A program made the position numbers and the translations under genes. The notes beneath the pieces were generated by a model, which worked only from the letters and a program-made list of their open reading frames with translations, had not been told where the DNA came from and ran no database searches. Of a stretch of DNA of 64,000 bases, positions 18,097 to 27,049 are shown piece by piece. Source of the DNA: Hyphomicrobium sp. NDB2Meth4 (GTDB lineage Bacteria > Pseudomonadota > Alphaproteobacteria > Rhizobiales > Hyphomicrobiaceae). Every line of letters begins with the position of its first letter. The first letter of the stretch is position 1. The stretch lies in contig NZ_FPEJ01000009.1 of the NCBI RefSeq assembly GCF_900117445.1, positions 186,001 to 250,000 on the forward strand. The letters run 5' to 3'.

Positions 18097-19140
18097 CTAT
18101 CCTCGACGCTGCATGTTGGCGGCGAGCTGCTTCAGGGCCTGAGCAACCTCGGAGTGCTGTGCGGCCTGCTCGTCGACCCACTCGCGCACGACTTTCTGCT
18201 CGGCGCGCATCTGGGTGACGAGCTGGTTCACGCCGCGGGCAAGCTCGCGCAGTTGCTCATCCCCTCCTCCCTTGCCGGCGATGGCGCTGGCCATCGACTG
18301 ATCAGAGAGACGCGTCGAGAGATCTTCGACAGCGCGCTGCATGTGCAGGATGGCGCTGGAAAGCTGGCGATTGACCTGGTCTGTCGTGCCGCTGGAGCCG
18401 GGAGTCAGCTCGGTGATGCCGGACAGCCATTCCTCTAGCTCGTTGTAGAAGCGGTTGTGCGCGTGGGACGCCTGCAGCTCGAGGAAGCCGAGTACGAGCG
18501 AGCCAGCAAGGCCGAGCAGCGATGACGAGAACGCCGTGCCCATGCCCTTGAGAGGCGCGGCAAGGCCCGCCTTCAGATCGGAGAACATGGTGACGTTGTC
18601 GGTGGCGTTGGTGTCGATGGAATCGATGGCGCCGCCGACCGATTGGATGGTTTCGAGCAGACCCCAGAAGGTGCCGAGCAGGCCGAGGAACACCAACAGG
18701 CCGACGAGATAGCGGCCGGTGTCGCGCGCTTCATCGAGACGCGAGCTGATCGAATCCATGATTGATCGCAGCGAGGCGGTCGAAAGCGAAAGCGCGCCGG
18801 TGCGGTCGCGCAGCATGGCCGCCATCGGCGCGAGCAGCACGGGCTGATGCGCGATCGAAAGGCCGGGATCGGCAATGCGGAAAGCATTGACCCAGCGGAT
18901 TTCCGGATAGAGGCGAATGACCTGGCGGAACGCGTAGAGAATGCCGAGCAGCAGCACGCCGACGATCAGGCCATTGAGGCCCGGGTTGTTCAAGAAGGAC
19001 GTTATGAGCTGCTTGTGCAGGATCGCTGCCAGGAATGCGACCAGCGTCAAGAAGATCAGCATACGAATGAGGAACACGCCGGGTGGCGTCAGCGGTTGGT
19101 GTCCCAGTCCCGCTGGATCGTTCTGTCTTCTTCTGGCCAT
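18097..19140 (-). CDS. MotA/TolQ/ExbB-like proton channel protein
   Basis: The 347-residue inner-membrane protein has hydrophobic segments near the N-terminus (LIRMLIFLTLVAFLAA, LNGLIVGVLLLGILYAF), then GRYLVGLLVFLGLLGTFWGLL and a fourth around FSSSLLGLAGSLVLGFLEL. The GLLGTFWGLL and GMGTAFSSSLLGLAGSL blocks are the conserved core of the MotA/TolQ/ExbB family. A coiled-coil tail (about 260-345) extends into the cytoplasm. ATG 19140 is selected because GGAG lies six bases upstream. It is the first gene of a two-gene operon with the MotB-like gene; together they would use the proton gradient to drive motion of a cell-wall-anchored partner. Confidence 0.87.
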   Translation of the reverse strand: MARRRQNDPAGLGHQPLTPPGVFLIRMLIFLTLVAFLAAILHKQLITSFLNNPGLNGLIVGVLLLGILYAFRQVIRLYPEIRWVNAFRIADPGLSIAHQPVLLAPMAAMLRDRTGALSLSTASLRSIMDSISSRLDEARDTGRYLVGLLVFLGLLGTFWGLLETIQSVGGAIDSIDTNATDNVTMFSDLKAGLAAPLKGMGTAFSSSLLGLAGSLVLGFLELQASHAHNRFYNELEEWLSGITELTPGSSGTTDQVNRQLSSAILHMQRAVEDLSTRLSDQSMASAIAGKGGGDEQLRELARGVNQLVTQMRAEQKVVREWVDEQAAQHSEVAQALKQLAANMQRRG

Positions 19141-19275
19141 CCCGAGCTCCGCCCGCCACGTTATCAGCCCCGTGACATTACCCGAAGCCAATGACAGTAC
19201 AAACCGGGCAACATCGTGCCCGCGAGGACACGATTATTCTTGGTGATGCGAGGCCGCGTTCTCAGTGCGGCGTGG

Positions 19276-20079
19276 TCAGGTGCGGGCCGACGAATTGGCG
19301 ACCAGTGGGAAGAACTCCTTGTGGAGTGAGCTATTGGAGGCAAGCACCTGCCCCTTCTCCAGCATGTCCGAGCCGCCCGAGAGGTCTGTGATCGTACCGC
19401 CCGCCTCTCGCACGAGGACGATGCCGGCAGCCAGATCCCAGGGTTTGATGTCCCGCTCCCAGTAGATGTCGAAGCGGCCGGCGGCGATCCAGGCGAGATC
19501 GAGCGCGGCCGAGCCGGTGCGACGAACACCGGCGACATACTTGGTCACCTCTTTGATCTCGCGCTGGAAGACGGGATGTCCGGGACGGCCGAGGTGCGGG
19601 ATGCCGGTGGTGACGAGCGAGTCGGACAGGCTCTTGCGGGCGGCAACGCGGAGCCGGCGGCGGTCATTGAGGAAGGCGCCTTTGCCCTTCTCGGCAGCGA
19701 ACAGCTCGTCCGAGATCGGGTTGTATACGAGACCCGCAACGAGCTGGCCTTCGCGCTCCAGACCGATGGAGATGGCGAACATCGGGACGCCGTGCAGGAA
19801 GTTCGTGGTGCCGTCGAGCGGATCGACGACCCAGCGATGCGATTGGTCGTCGCCGATGATCTCGCCCCGCTCCTCCATGAGGAAGCTGTAGCCGGGGCGC
19901 GCCTTGGACAGCTCGCGATAAAGGATCTCTTCCGCCCGCAGGTCGGCGGCGGTGACGAAGTTGCCCGGTCCCTTGACCGAGACCTGGAGCTGCTCGACCT
20001 CGCCGAAATCGCGGGAGAGGCTGCGGCCGGCCTTTCGGGCGGCACCAATCATGACGTTCATGAGCGCTGAAGCGGGCAT
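19276..20079 (-). CDS. suhB: Inositol-1-monophosphatase family protein
   Basis: The 267-residue protein shows the metal-binding motifs of the inositol monophosphatase family: EE in LMEERGE, WVVDPLDGTTNFLHG, and WDLAAGIVLVREAGG near the C-terminus. It hydrolyses inositol phosphate or a related sugar phosphate with magnesium; SuhB proteins also act in rRNA antitermination in enterobacteria, which is not established here. The start at 20079 (MPASALMNVMIGAARKAG) matches the family, and AAGGA lies ten bases upstream; the longer open frame has no family similarity. It is not obviously in an operon. Confidence 0.93.
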   Translation of the reverse strand: MPASALMNVMIGAARKAGRSLSRDFGEVEQLQVSVKGPGNFVTAADLRAEEILYRELSKARPGYSFLMEERGEIIGDDQSHRWVVDPLDGTTNFLHGVPMFAISIGLEREGQLVAGLVYNPISDELFAAEKGKGAFLNDRRRLRVAARKSLSDSLVTTGIPHLGRPGHPVFQREIKEVTKYVAGVRRTGSAALDLAWIAAGRFDIYWERDIKPWDLAAGIVLVREAGGTITDLSGGSDMLEKGQVLASNSSLHKEFFPLVANSSART

Positions 20080-20174
20080 GCGGGGGAGTTCCTTCGGGGG
20101 CGCCGTCGCATCAGGCGGCTTAGCGCGCCCGACTACCCCCTGAGCGCGACGCTGGCAAGCCCGTGCTGGCGCTA

Positions 20175-21254
20175 TCAGAACAGTCCGGCCTGTTCGCGCC
20201 ATTCGAGCGCGGCCTGCTGAGCCTTGCTGCGCTCGGCTTTGGGAAGCTTGTCGATGAACTTGTCGAGCGTCTCGTCCTTGAGGCCGCCAGCCTGGGCGAT
20301 GAAGCGCCACTTGGCCGCTTCCTGCTCGCTCTTTTTGACGCCAACGCCCTCGGCATAGACGTAAGCCAGCCGGTTTTGGGCAGCGGCGATGCCCTTGCGG
20401 GCAGCGGAGAACAGATACGGGATGGCCTTGGGCTCGTCCTTCGTCAGGCCGAGGCCGCGCAGCAGCACAACAGCGTAATCGAACTGCGCTTCGGCCATGC
20501 CTTGCTCGGCTGCTTTGCTGAGCCAGCGCGAAGCTTCCAACGCGCTCGGCTGCACGCCCTCCCCGTTCTGATAGAGACCGGCAAGATCATATTGGGCGAC
20601 AGCGATGCCCTTCTCGGCGGCGTAGCGAATGTGCATGGCGGCGCGATAGGAGTTCTGCGGCTTGCCATCGCCCTTCAGGAACAACAGACCGAGATTGTAA
20701 TTGGCGAGCGGATGGCCGGTGCGTGCAGCCTTCTCGAAATACTCGGCAGCCTTGACGCGATCCTTTTTCACGCCGCGGCCTTCGGCGCAAAGCACACCGA
20801 GTGCGAACGAGGACTGCACGTCGCCCATCTCGTCGCCCTTGGCGTACCACTTGATGGCCGTGCGCATATCTTTGGGCACGCCCAGGCCTTCCGAATAAAG
20901 ACGGCCGAGCAGCGTGTGCGCCTGCGGATCGCCGCGCTGCGCCGCTTCGGTGGCGAGCTTGGCTGCGGTCAGGTACTGGCCCTGGTCGAAGGCGATGTAG
21001 GCGGCTTCCTCACCCGACGGTTCGACGAGCGACTTGGAGAGCGTGCCAGCTTTCGGCCGGGTGTCCTTGTTGCCGGGAACAGGCGTCTTGGAGAATTTCT
21101 CAGCAGGGGCGACTTTCACCGGGCGACCGGGCCGGGGCTTCGGGGCTTCGGTCGTTTCCATCACCCAAGAGCTGGTCTCGGCTTGCGCGACCCCGATGGC
21201 GACGGGCATCGCCAAGACGCAGAGCGCGGCAGCTAAGACGTGGCGATGCTTCAT
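20175..21254 (-). CDS. Exported Sel1-repeat (SLR) protein
   Basis: The 359-residue product has a signal peptide (MKHRHVLAAALCVLAMPVA, cut near AQAE) and a proline-rich linker, then about six Sel1-like repeats from residue 80 on (for example AHTLLGRLYSEGLGVPKDM, ALGVLCAEGRGVKKD, QYDLAGLYQNGEGV). These helical repeats form a scaffold for protein-protein binding, here in the periplasm. Its ATG overlaps the stop of the upstream thiE-like gene in an ATGA (21251-21254), so the two are translationally coupled. The biological link between the two is not evident. Confidence 0.88.
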   Translation of the reverse strand: MKHRHVLAAALCVLAMPVAIGVAQAETSSWVMETTEAPKPRPGRPVKVAPAEKFSKTPVPGNKDTRPKAGTLSKSLVEPSGEEAAYIAFDQGQYLTAAKLATEAAQRGDPQAHTLLGRLYSEGLGVPKDMRTAIKWYAKGDEMGDVQSSFALGVLCAEGRGVKKDRVKAAEYFEKAARTGHPLANYNLGLLFLKGDGKPQNSYRAAMHIRYAAEKGIAVAQYDLAGLYQNGEGVQPSALEASRWLSKAAEQGMAEAQFDYAVVLLRGLGLTKDEPKAIPYLFSAARKGIAAAQNRLAYVYAEGVGVKKSEQEAAKWRFIAQAGGLKDETLDKFIDKLPKAERSKAQQAALEWREQAGLF

Positions 21255-21886
21255 GTCGTCGCCTCGGGCTGGGGCGATGCTGCAGCAATGTCGTGCGCGA
21301 GTTGTTCTGGCGACGAAAGATCGAAATCGGCGCGCATGGCGATGAAGTCGGCGCCTACGCTTGCCAGCGCAATCGCCTCGTCCGCGCTTTCGACGTCGAA
21401 GGCCACGCACGGCACCTCGAATATCTCGCTCCACCAGCCGACGAGTTCGCGGCGGCGCGCGGCGGCGGCGTCGCGATCCTCGACGTGGGCGGGAATGCCG
21501 AAGCCGATGTAGTCAGCGCCGGCCTCGGCGAGGTCCATGGCGTCGTGGCGCGTGCGCCCGACGTCGACACCGACGATGTAGCGGTTGCCGAGCACCTCAC
21601 GCGCTTCGGCGTACTGAGCGACGACGTCCTTGCTCCAAGGCACGTGAACGCCATCGGCTCTCAACGTTCGCGCAAGTTGCGCATCGCCGTTGATCAGCGC
21701 CGCGATGTCTTTGCTTTGTGCCAGCTCGACAAGCGGGCGGGCCAAGGTCGCCGTCAACGGGGTCGAAGCATCCGCCATCACGAGCAAGGTTGCTGCCTGC
21801 GCGGCCTCAAGGGTCGCCGCAAGGCGCGCCAAGTCGGCCCCCGCGGTAGCGACGACATAAAGCCTCGAGCGGAACTCCTGCAGCAT
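21251..21886 (-). CDS. Thiamine phosphate synthase (ThiE) family protein
   Basis: The 211-residue TIM-barrel protein resembles ThiE/TenI: VVMAD-like early strand, ALINGDAQLARTLRADGVHVP, GVDVGRTRHDAMDLAEAGADYIGFG and SVGADFIAMRADF. ThiE joins hydroxymethylpyrimidine diphosphate and thiazole phosphate to make thiamine phosphate. The conserved CHS-type pyrophosphate motif reads VDVGRTRH here, and the common GDP..FG end is altered, so this may be a divergent paralogue and not the primary synthase. GAGGAG is five bases before ATG 21886. It overlaps the downstream Sel1 gene by four bases. Confidence 0.8.
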   Translation of the reverse strand: MLQEFRSRLYVVATAGADLARLAATLEAAQAATLLVMADASTPLTATLARPLVELAQSKDIAALINGDAQLARTLRADGVHVPWSKDVVAQYAEAREVLGNRYIVGVDVGRTRHDAMDLAEAGADYIGFGIPAHVEDRDAAAARRRELVGWWSEIFEVPCVAFDVESADEAIALASVGADFIAMRADFDLSSPEQLAHDIAAASPQPEATT

Positions 21887-22034
21887 CAATGCTCCTCAAT
21901 CCGGTGTAAACACAGCCTATTAGGGCCTAATGGGGCGAAAAGGCGACCTGTTTGTGCCCGTTGGCATGCGGGCCACAACCTCAACATTATTTACGCTATC
22001 GGTGCGGTGATCTGCATTTGCCAAGGTCCAACCG

Positions 22035-23852
22035 ATGCGCCGCCTTCTAATCGTTCCAACACTCTCAATCGCTGTGCCCGCGCTGCTCTGTGCCGCAGCG
22101 CAGGCAGCATCGCCAATCCCAGGAGCCTATGAGGTTGCACAGGCGCCCATACGGCTTCAAGGGACGCCGCCCGACGATGAAAAGTCCCAGGACAAGAAGC
22201 AAGGGGACGACAAGGGCCGGCGCGAGGGCGGCCGCCAGGGTGGCGGCAAGCCACAGCAGGACGGCCAGGGCGCTCAGCAGCGGCGCGACGGCGGCGGAGA
22301 GCGCGAGCAGCGCCGAGACAATGCGCAACAGCGCAAGCCGCAGCAGAACCCGCAAGCGCAGCAACAGCAGCAGAAAAAGCCGCAGGACAATCCACAGGCG
22401 CAGCAGCCGAGCCGGCAGAACCCCAACCAGGCCCAGGACAACCGCAAGGACGACCGGCGCAACAACAATGCCGGACCTGGTGCGCCGGGCGCACCTCAGG
22501 GTCAGCGCGACGGCCGTCCCAATGACCGCGACCGCAATCAGCGTCCCGGCCGGGGCGATCAGGCTGGGCAGGGAGGCCCGAAAGGTCCACCGCCACATGG
22601 GCTTCCCGGCAGCCCTACGGGCAAGGGCCCCGGCCCCAGAGACAACGCTGGTCCGCCTCCCCGCTCGGGGAATGAGCCTCCACGCCAGGATGCGCAGCGC
22701 AACGACAATGCCGGGCCTGGCGCGCCGGGCGGACCTCAGGGGCCGCGCGACGGCCGTCCCAATGACCGCGACCGCGATCAGCGTCCCGGCCGTGATGATC
22801 AGGCTGGGCAGGGAGGCCCGAAAGGTCCACCGCCACAGGGGCTGCCCGGCAGCCCTACGGGCAAGGGCCCCGGTCCTAGAGACAACGCTGGTCCGCCTCC
22901 CCGCTCAGGGAACGAGCCTCCACGCCAGGATGCACGGCGCGACGACAAGCGGCCGGGCGGACGCGGTTCCATCGATGAAATCAAGCGAGGCAGGCGTGAG
23001 CGCGTCGAAGATGGCGGCCGGCGCACGATCATCGAAGAGCCGGGCAACCGCACCATCGTGCAGCAGAAGGGTCGGCCGCCAATGATCCGGCACGACGAGG
23101 GCGATCGCATGCGGCGCACCTCGCGTGATGTGCGGCGCGAGCGGCGTCCCGACGGCGGCAGTCTCGCCATCGCCATCCGTCCAGGCGGTATCGAGGTCTA
23201 TTCGGAATTCGACGACACAGGTCGCCTGATGCGGCGCTATCGTCGTGACCGCGATGGGCGCGAGTGGGATCTGATCGACAACCGCCGCTTCCGCGGCGCG
23301 CCGATCTTCCTTGATCTGGGACCGCCGCGGCTGCGTATGCCGCGCGATCGTTACATCCTGGATTACGATCGCGCCTCGGACGAAGATCTCTACGATGCAT
23401 TGATGGACGGCCCGGTCGACGAACTGGATCGCGCCTATTCGCTCGATGAGATCCGCTACAACGCTTATCTTCGTGACCGCATGCGGCGCGTCGATCTCGA
23501 TACGGTGACGTTCGATTTCGGCGCGTGGCAAGTTCCGTACGATCAGTACGGGCGGCTGGAGCGCATCGCGCGCACCATCAACCGCATCCTCGACCGTCGC
23601 CCGAACGAGGTGTTCCTAATCGAAGGGCACACCGATGCGGTGGGCTCGGATCTCGACAACCTCACCCTGTCCGACAGGCGCGCGGAAGAAGTTGCCGTTA
23701 TCCTAACAGAGACGTTCGGCGTGCCGCCTGAGAACCTCGTCACGCAAGGCTACGGCGAGGAGTTCTTGAAGGTGCCGACGTCCGGACCCGAGCGCGCGAA
23801 CAGGCGCGTTTCAGTCAGGCGCATTACGCCACTCATGGCGCGGCGTCGCTAA
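22035..23852 (+). CDS. OmpA-family protein with long disordered Gln/Pro/Arg/Gly-rich region
   Basis: The 605-residue product has a signal peptide (MRRLLIVPTLSIAVPALLC, cut near AQA-ASP), about 300 residues of extreme low complexity rich in Q, G, R, P, D and N, a short structured region (RPDGGSLAIAIRPGGIEVYSEF), and a C-terminal OmpA-like peptidoglycan-binding domain (about 500-600: IEGHTDAVGSDLDNLTLSDRRAEEV, GYGEEFLKVPTSGPERANRRV). It should bind peptidoglycan through the last domain, with the disordered part spanning the periplasm. The middle contains two 80-residue near-identical repeats from a 240-bp tandem duplication. It is monocistronic. Confidence 0.88.
   Translation: MRRLLIVPTLSIAVPALLCAAAQAASPIPGAYEVAQAPIRLQGTPPDDEKSQDKKQGDDKGRREGGRQGGGKPQQDGQGAQQRRDGGGEREQRRDNAQQRKPQQNPQAQQQQQKKPQDNPQAQQPSRQNPNQAQDNRKDDRRNNNAGPGAPGAPQGQRDGRPNDRDRNQRPGRGDQAGQGGPKGPPPHGLPGSPTGKGPGPRDNAGPPPRSGNEPPRQDAQRNDNAGPGAPGGPQGPRDGRPNDRDRDQRPGRDDQAGQGGPKGPPPQGLPGSPTGKGPGPRDNAGPPPRSGNEPPRQDARRDDKRPGGRGSIDEIKRGRRERVEDGGRRTIIEEPGNRTIVQQKGRPPMIRHDEGDRMRRTSRDVRRERRPDGGSLAIAIRPGGIEVYSEFDDTGRLMRRYRRDRDGREWDLIDNRRFRGAPIFLDLGPPRLRMPRDRYILDYDRASDEDLYDALMDGPVDELDRAYSLDEIRYNAYLRDRMRRVDLDTVTFDFGAWQVPYDQYGRLERIARTINRILDRRPNEVFLIEGHTDAVGSDLDNLTLSDRRAEEVAVILTETFGVPPENLVTQGYGEEFLKVPTSGPERANRRVSVRRITPLMARRR
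22466..22945 (+). repeat. Two tandem copies of a 240-bp in-frame repeat
   Basis: CAATGCCGG begins at 22466 and again at 22706, giving a 240-bp period, and the two units stay nearly identical until about 22935. The unit encodes 80 residues including PNDRDR, GPKGPPP and RSGNEPPRQDA. The high nucleotide identity points to recent duplication in the disordered part of the OmpA-family gene. Confidence 0.9.
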
Positions 23853-24151
23853 AGGTAGAGCAGCCATCGGTGCAGTTTGCCGGTGGCTGCCTTCCACTGA
23901 CGCGCATCATTCCCGCTCGCAACAATTCAACGAGTTGCATCGTCCGCGCGCTAATTCTGCGCGCGAAATTTTGCGTTCATTCGAAGCCATTTCGTTTGAA
24001 CAAAAGGCTGGCGGCAAGGAAACGGCGACGGCTCGATCAAAACTGGAACGGCCATTGGCAGTCACGCCACCATAGAAGGATGAAACGCAACAGCTTGCAT
24101 GTGGGTTGAGCTATAACCATCGCCGGATAATCAGGCCTAGGGAGGACCTCC

Positions 24152-24754
24152 ATGGCTCAGCCGATGACACTCTCCGATTTCGAATCAACTGTTGCAGAGA
24201 CCAAGCAGCTTATATCCGACAAGTGGGGCTGGTTCCTTGCTCTCGGTATCGTGCTCCTGCTCGCCGGTCTTGCGGCCATCGCCTTCCCGCTGCTTTCGGG
24301 CATCGCGGCGAAGATCGTGCTTGGATGGCTGTTCCTGATCGGCGGCGTGATGCTGATCGTACATGCCTTCCAGGCTCCCGGGTGGGGCGGCTTCCTGTGG
24401 GAGCTCATTATCGGCGCTCTCTATGTGGTCGTCGGCGGCTACCTCGCCTTCTTCCCTCTCACCGGCCTCCTCACGCTGACTGTGCTGATTGCAGCGCTGT
24501 TCATCGCCGAGGGCGTGTTCGAGGTGATCATGGGCTTCCGCGTCCGGCCGCACGAGGGCTGGGGCTGGCTCGTCCTGAGCGGCATCGCGGCTCTCGTGGT
24601 TGGCGCCATCATCGCGATGGGTCTGCCGGAATCGGCGGTTTGGGCGCTCGGCCTTCTGGTCGGCATCAACCTTCTATTCTCAGGTTGGAGCTATATTTTC
24701 CTCGCGCTGGCGGGACGGCGCGCACACGAGGAAGCGATCGCCACAGCGCGCTAA
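24152..24754 (+). CDS. HdeD family membrane protein
   Basis: The 200-residue protein has six hydrophobic segments in the HdeD/DUF308 layout, with conserved GWFLALGIVLLLAGLAAIA, GWLFLIGGVMLIVHAF, GLLTLTVLIAALFIAEGVFEVI and WALGLLVGINLLFSG. HdeD in E. coli contributes to acid resistance at high cell density; the same role here is inference. AGGGAGG sits a few bases before the ATG. A 299-base gap without a recognised gene precedes it, and a small exported protein gene follows after 33 bases, so the two may be co-transcribed. Confidence 0.9.
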   Translation: MAQPMTLSDFESTVAETKQLISDKWGWFLALGIVLLLAGLAAIAFPLLSGIAAKIVLGWLFLIGGVMLIVHAFQAPGWGGFLWELIIGALYVVVGGYLAFFPLTGLLTLTVLIAALFIAEGVFEVIMGFRVRPHEGWGWLVLSGIAALVVGAIIAMGLPESAVWALGLLVGINLLFSGWSYIFLALAGRRAHEEAIATAR

Positions 24755-24787
24755 GCTCTCAGTGTGCTGAGGCTTAGTGGGGTGGCT

Positions 24788-25114
24788 ATGGAAAAGCTCG
24801 CGATGTTTCCGGTCCTGGCACTGGGTGCCGGCCTGTTGCTCAACGCTCTAACCCTGGGCGGTCCAGACGCCCAGGCTCAGGCTCAACAGTTGGCCGAAGT
24901 CACGGCGGTGCAACCCGCCGACGACGAAGTGCCGCCGGATATCATCGCGGTGCAGATCCGCAAGCAGGGCTACGAGTGCACGAACCCGAGCAAGGCCAAG
25001 CGCGATCCACAAGCATCGCGCCCCGACCTTCCGGTGTGGATCCTGACCTGCGAGAACGCGACCTACCGCGTCCGCCTCGTCGGCAACCTGGCAGACAAAG
25101 TCGAGAAGCTCTGA
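24788..25114 (+). CDS. Small exported hypothetical protein
   Basis: The 108-residue product has a signal peptide (MEKLAMFPVLALGAGLLLN, cut near AQAQ) and a small domain with two cysteines (YECTNPSKA and ILTCENATY) that probably form a disulfide: IRKQGYECTNP ... VWILTCENATYRVRLVG. The pattern is that of small periplasmic proteins with one disulfide, but no named family is recognised. ATG 24788 is chosen because the signal peptide starts there; a GTG at 24764 is the alternative. A strong terminator follows 21 bases after the stop. Confidence 0.65.
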   Translation: MEKLAMFPVLALGAGLLLNALTLGGPDAQAQAQQLAEVTAVQPADDEVPPDIIAVQIRKQGYECTNPSKAKRDPQASRPDLPVWILTCENATYRVRLVGNLADKVEKL

Positions 25115-25135
25115 GCTTCACGCAAACCGATATGC

Positions 25136-25165
25136 AAAAGGCGGGGCCGAGACCCCGCCTTTTTT
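25136..25165. terminator. Bidirectional terminator
   Basis: The stem AAAAGGCGGGG / CCCCGCCTTTT with a six-base loop ends in TTTTTT on the plus strand and CTTTTGC on the minus strand. It separates two convergent genes. Confidence 0.88.
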
Positions 25166-25184
25166 ATTCGTTCGCTGGAAGCGA

Positions 25185-25619
25185 TCAGGTGCGCCAGGGA
25201 TGGGCCGGCAGCTCGCTGACGCCGACAACCTTGGCACCGGCTGCGGCGACCTTGTGATCGTTCTCGACGGAGCTGCCAGAGACACCGATGGCGCCAACGA
25301 GAACGCCTTCGTCGTCGACGATGGGCAGGCCGCCTGGGAACGTGATCAAGCCCTCGTTCGAGTGCTCGATGCCGTAGAGCGATTTGCCGGGCTGGGAGAG
25401 CTTGCCGATCTCGCCGGTCGGCATGCCGAAGAACACGGCGGTCTTCGCTTTCTTAATAGCAATGTCGATCGAGCCGACCCAAGCGTCGTCCATGCGCACG
25501 AACGCCTTGAGATTGGCGCCGCTGTCGACGACGGCGATACACATCTGGGTCTTGAGCTTCGTGGCTTCCTTTTGCGCGGCCTTGATCGCTGCAAGGGCGC
25601 TTTCCATCGTAACGTGCAT
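25185..25619 (-). CDS. HbpS/GlcG family (DUF336) protein
   Basis: The 144-residue protein has the family core: [60 protein letters not shown] and [17 protein letters not shown]. The family includes heme-binding HbpS and GlcG and often has an unclear function. No signal peptide is visible, so it is probably cytoplasmic. GGAGG lies six bases before the start. It is monocistronic, bounded by a bidirectional terminator downstream. Confidence 0.88.
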   Translation of the reverse strand: MHVTMESALAAIKAAQKEATKLKTQMCIAVVDSGANLKAFVRMDDAWVGSIDIAIKKAKTAVFFGMPTGEIGKLSQPGKSLYGIEHSNEGLITFPGGLPIVDDEGVLVGAIGVSGSSVENDHKVAAAGAKVVGVSELPAHPWRT

Positions 25620-25761
25620 CGTGTTCCTCCGGTTCGGGGCTGGTCGACAACCGACGATATGTAGGCGGCCGCCAAGCTGGCAGAAGCGGGTAAACGACTG
25701 CCCTATTGCCGCGGTGCAATGGCGGATAAACGCGCCGGAAGCCTCAAGTGCCCCAGCAAAA

Positions 25762-25792
25762 AAGAAACACCCCGGGTTTAAGGCCCGGGGTG
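25762..25792 (-). terminator. Rho-independent terminator of the aldolase gene
   Basis: The stem CACCCCGGG / CCCGGGGTG with a seven-base loop is followed, on the minus strand, by TTTCTTTTTTGC. It begins 30 bases past the aldolase stop codon. Confidence 0.85.
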
Positions 25793-25821
25793 CCGATTAT
25801 CGTCAGGTCGTGGGCGGCCGC

Positions 25822-26856
25822 TCAGGCGGCCTTTTCGACCTGCTGGTTCCACTTGCCGAGCGCTGCCAGCGAGTTCATGCGGGCGCGGTGCGCGAAGGCG
25901 CGCTGGCCGGCGGCGACGTTTTCGCTCTTGCCGCCCCAGGCCTTGAGAGCAGCGGCCTGAAGCGCGCGGCCATACGAGAAGGTGACGTTCCACGGCAGGT
26001 TGCCGATCTCGTTGATGAGCGAGAGGTTCTCGGTCGCCTGCTCGTCGGACTGGCCACCGGAGAGGAAGGCGATGCCGGGCACCGCAGACGGCACGGTGGC
26101 CTTGAGGCACTTCACCGTGAGTTCAGCGACCTGCTGGGGGCTCGCCTGCGTCGGGCACTTCTGTCCGGCGATGATCATGTTGGGCTTGAGGACGATGCCT
26201 TCGAGCGCGACACGCGCGTCGTACAGCTCGCGGAACACCGTGCGCTGCGTCCACTCGGTGACCTCATAGCAGCGTTCGATGGTGTGGCCGGCGTGGGCGC
26301 CGTCCATCAGCACCTCCGGCTCGACGATCGGCACGATGCCGGCTTCCTGGCACAGCGCGGCGTAGCGCGCGAGCGCGTGCGCGTTGGCCTTGACGCAGTT
26401 CCACGACGGCAGATCATCGGTGATGGTGATGACAGCGCGCCACTTCGCGAAGCGTGCGCCGAGCTTGTAGTATTCGGCAAGGCGCTCGCGCAGGCCATCG
26501 AGGCCTTCGGTGACAGTCTCGATCTTGCAGGTGGGACCGGCGAGCGACTTGGCGCCGGTGTCGACCTTGATGCCGGGAATGGAGCCGGCCGCCTTCATCA
26601 CATCGACCAGCGAGGTGCCGTCCTTGGCATTCTGGCGGATCGTCTCGTCATAAAGGATGACGCCGGAGACGTAGTTCTTCATCGCGTCATTGGCGCGGAA
26701 CAGCATCTCGCGGTAATCGCGGCGCGTGTCCTCGGTGGAGGTGACACCGATGGAATCGAAGCGCTTCTTGATGGTGCCAGAGCTCTCATCGGCGGCCAGG
26801 ATGCCTTTGCCGGGTGCAACCAGGGCTGCAGCGATTTTGGCCAGCTCTTCAGTCAT
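25822..26856 (-). CDS. Fructose-bisphosphate aldolase, class I
   Basis: The 344-residue enzyme is a eukaryotic-type class I aldolase that cleaves fructose 1,6-bisphosphate through a Schiff base. Landmarks are GKGILAADESSGTIKKRF, MLFRANDAMKNYVSGVILYDETI, KWRAVITI, the Schiff-base lysine in GIVLKPNMI, and PGIAFLSGGQSDEQAT. It needs no metal, unlike the class II enzyme common in bacteria. ATG 26856 has GAGGA four bases upstream and matches the family start. It is monocistronic with its own terminator and acts in glycolysis, gluconeogenesis or the Calvin cycle. Confidence 0.96.
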   Translation of the reverse strand: MTEELAKIAAALVAPGKGILAADESSGTIKKRFDSIGVTSTEDTRRDYREMLFRANDAMKNYVSGVILYDETIRQNAKDGTSLVDVMKAAGSIPGIKVDTGAKSLAGPTCKIETVTEGLDGLRERLAEYYKLGARFAKWRAVITITDDLPSWNCVKANAHALARYAALCQEAGIVPIVEPEVLMDGAHAGHTIERCYEVTEWTQRTVFRELYDARVALEGIVLKPNMIIAGQKCPTQASPQQVAELTVKCLKATVPSAVPGIAFLSGGQSDEQATENLSLINEIGNLPWNVTFSYGRALQAAALKAWGGKSENVAAGQRAFAHRARMNSLAALGKWNQQVEKAA

Positions 26857-27049
26857 GAAATCCTCGCATCGAAGGGCGCTATTTTTGCTGGAGAGCACTT
26901 AGCGCCAAAACGGCTTCTGGACCAGCCCCCGGTGTCAAACGCGGCCTTTGCGGCGCTCCGACAGCGTGCATAAAATGCCCGGCGTCATGCTCCGGGCAAA
27001 TTGGCTGTGAATTGTGGGGAATGGCGGGCACGCCCGCATCGGAGGGGAT

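Noticed and set aside
25384-26973. 529-residue plus-strand open frame
   Set aside because: It is the antisense of the class I aldolase and the HbpS-like gene, both of which are clear.
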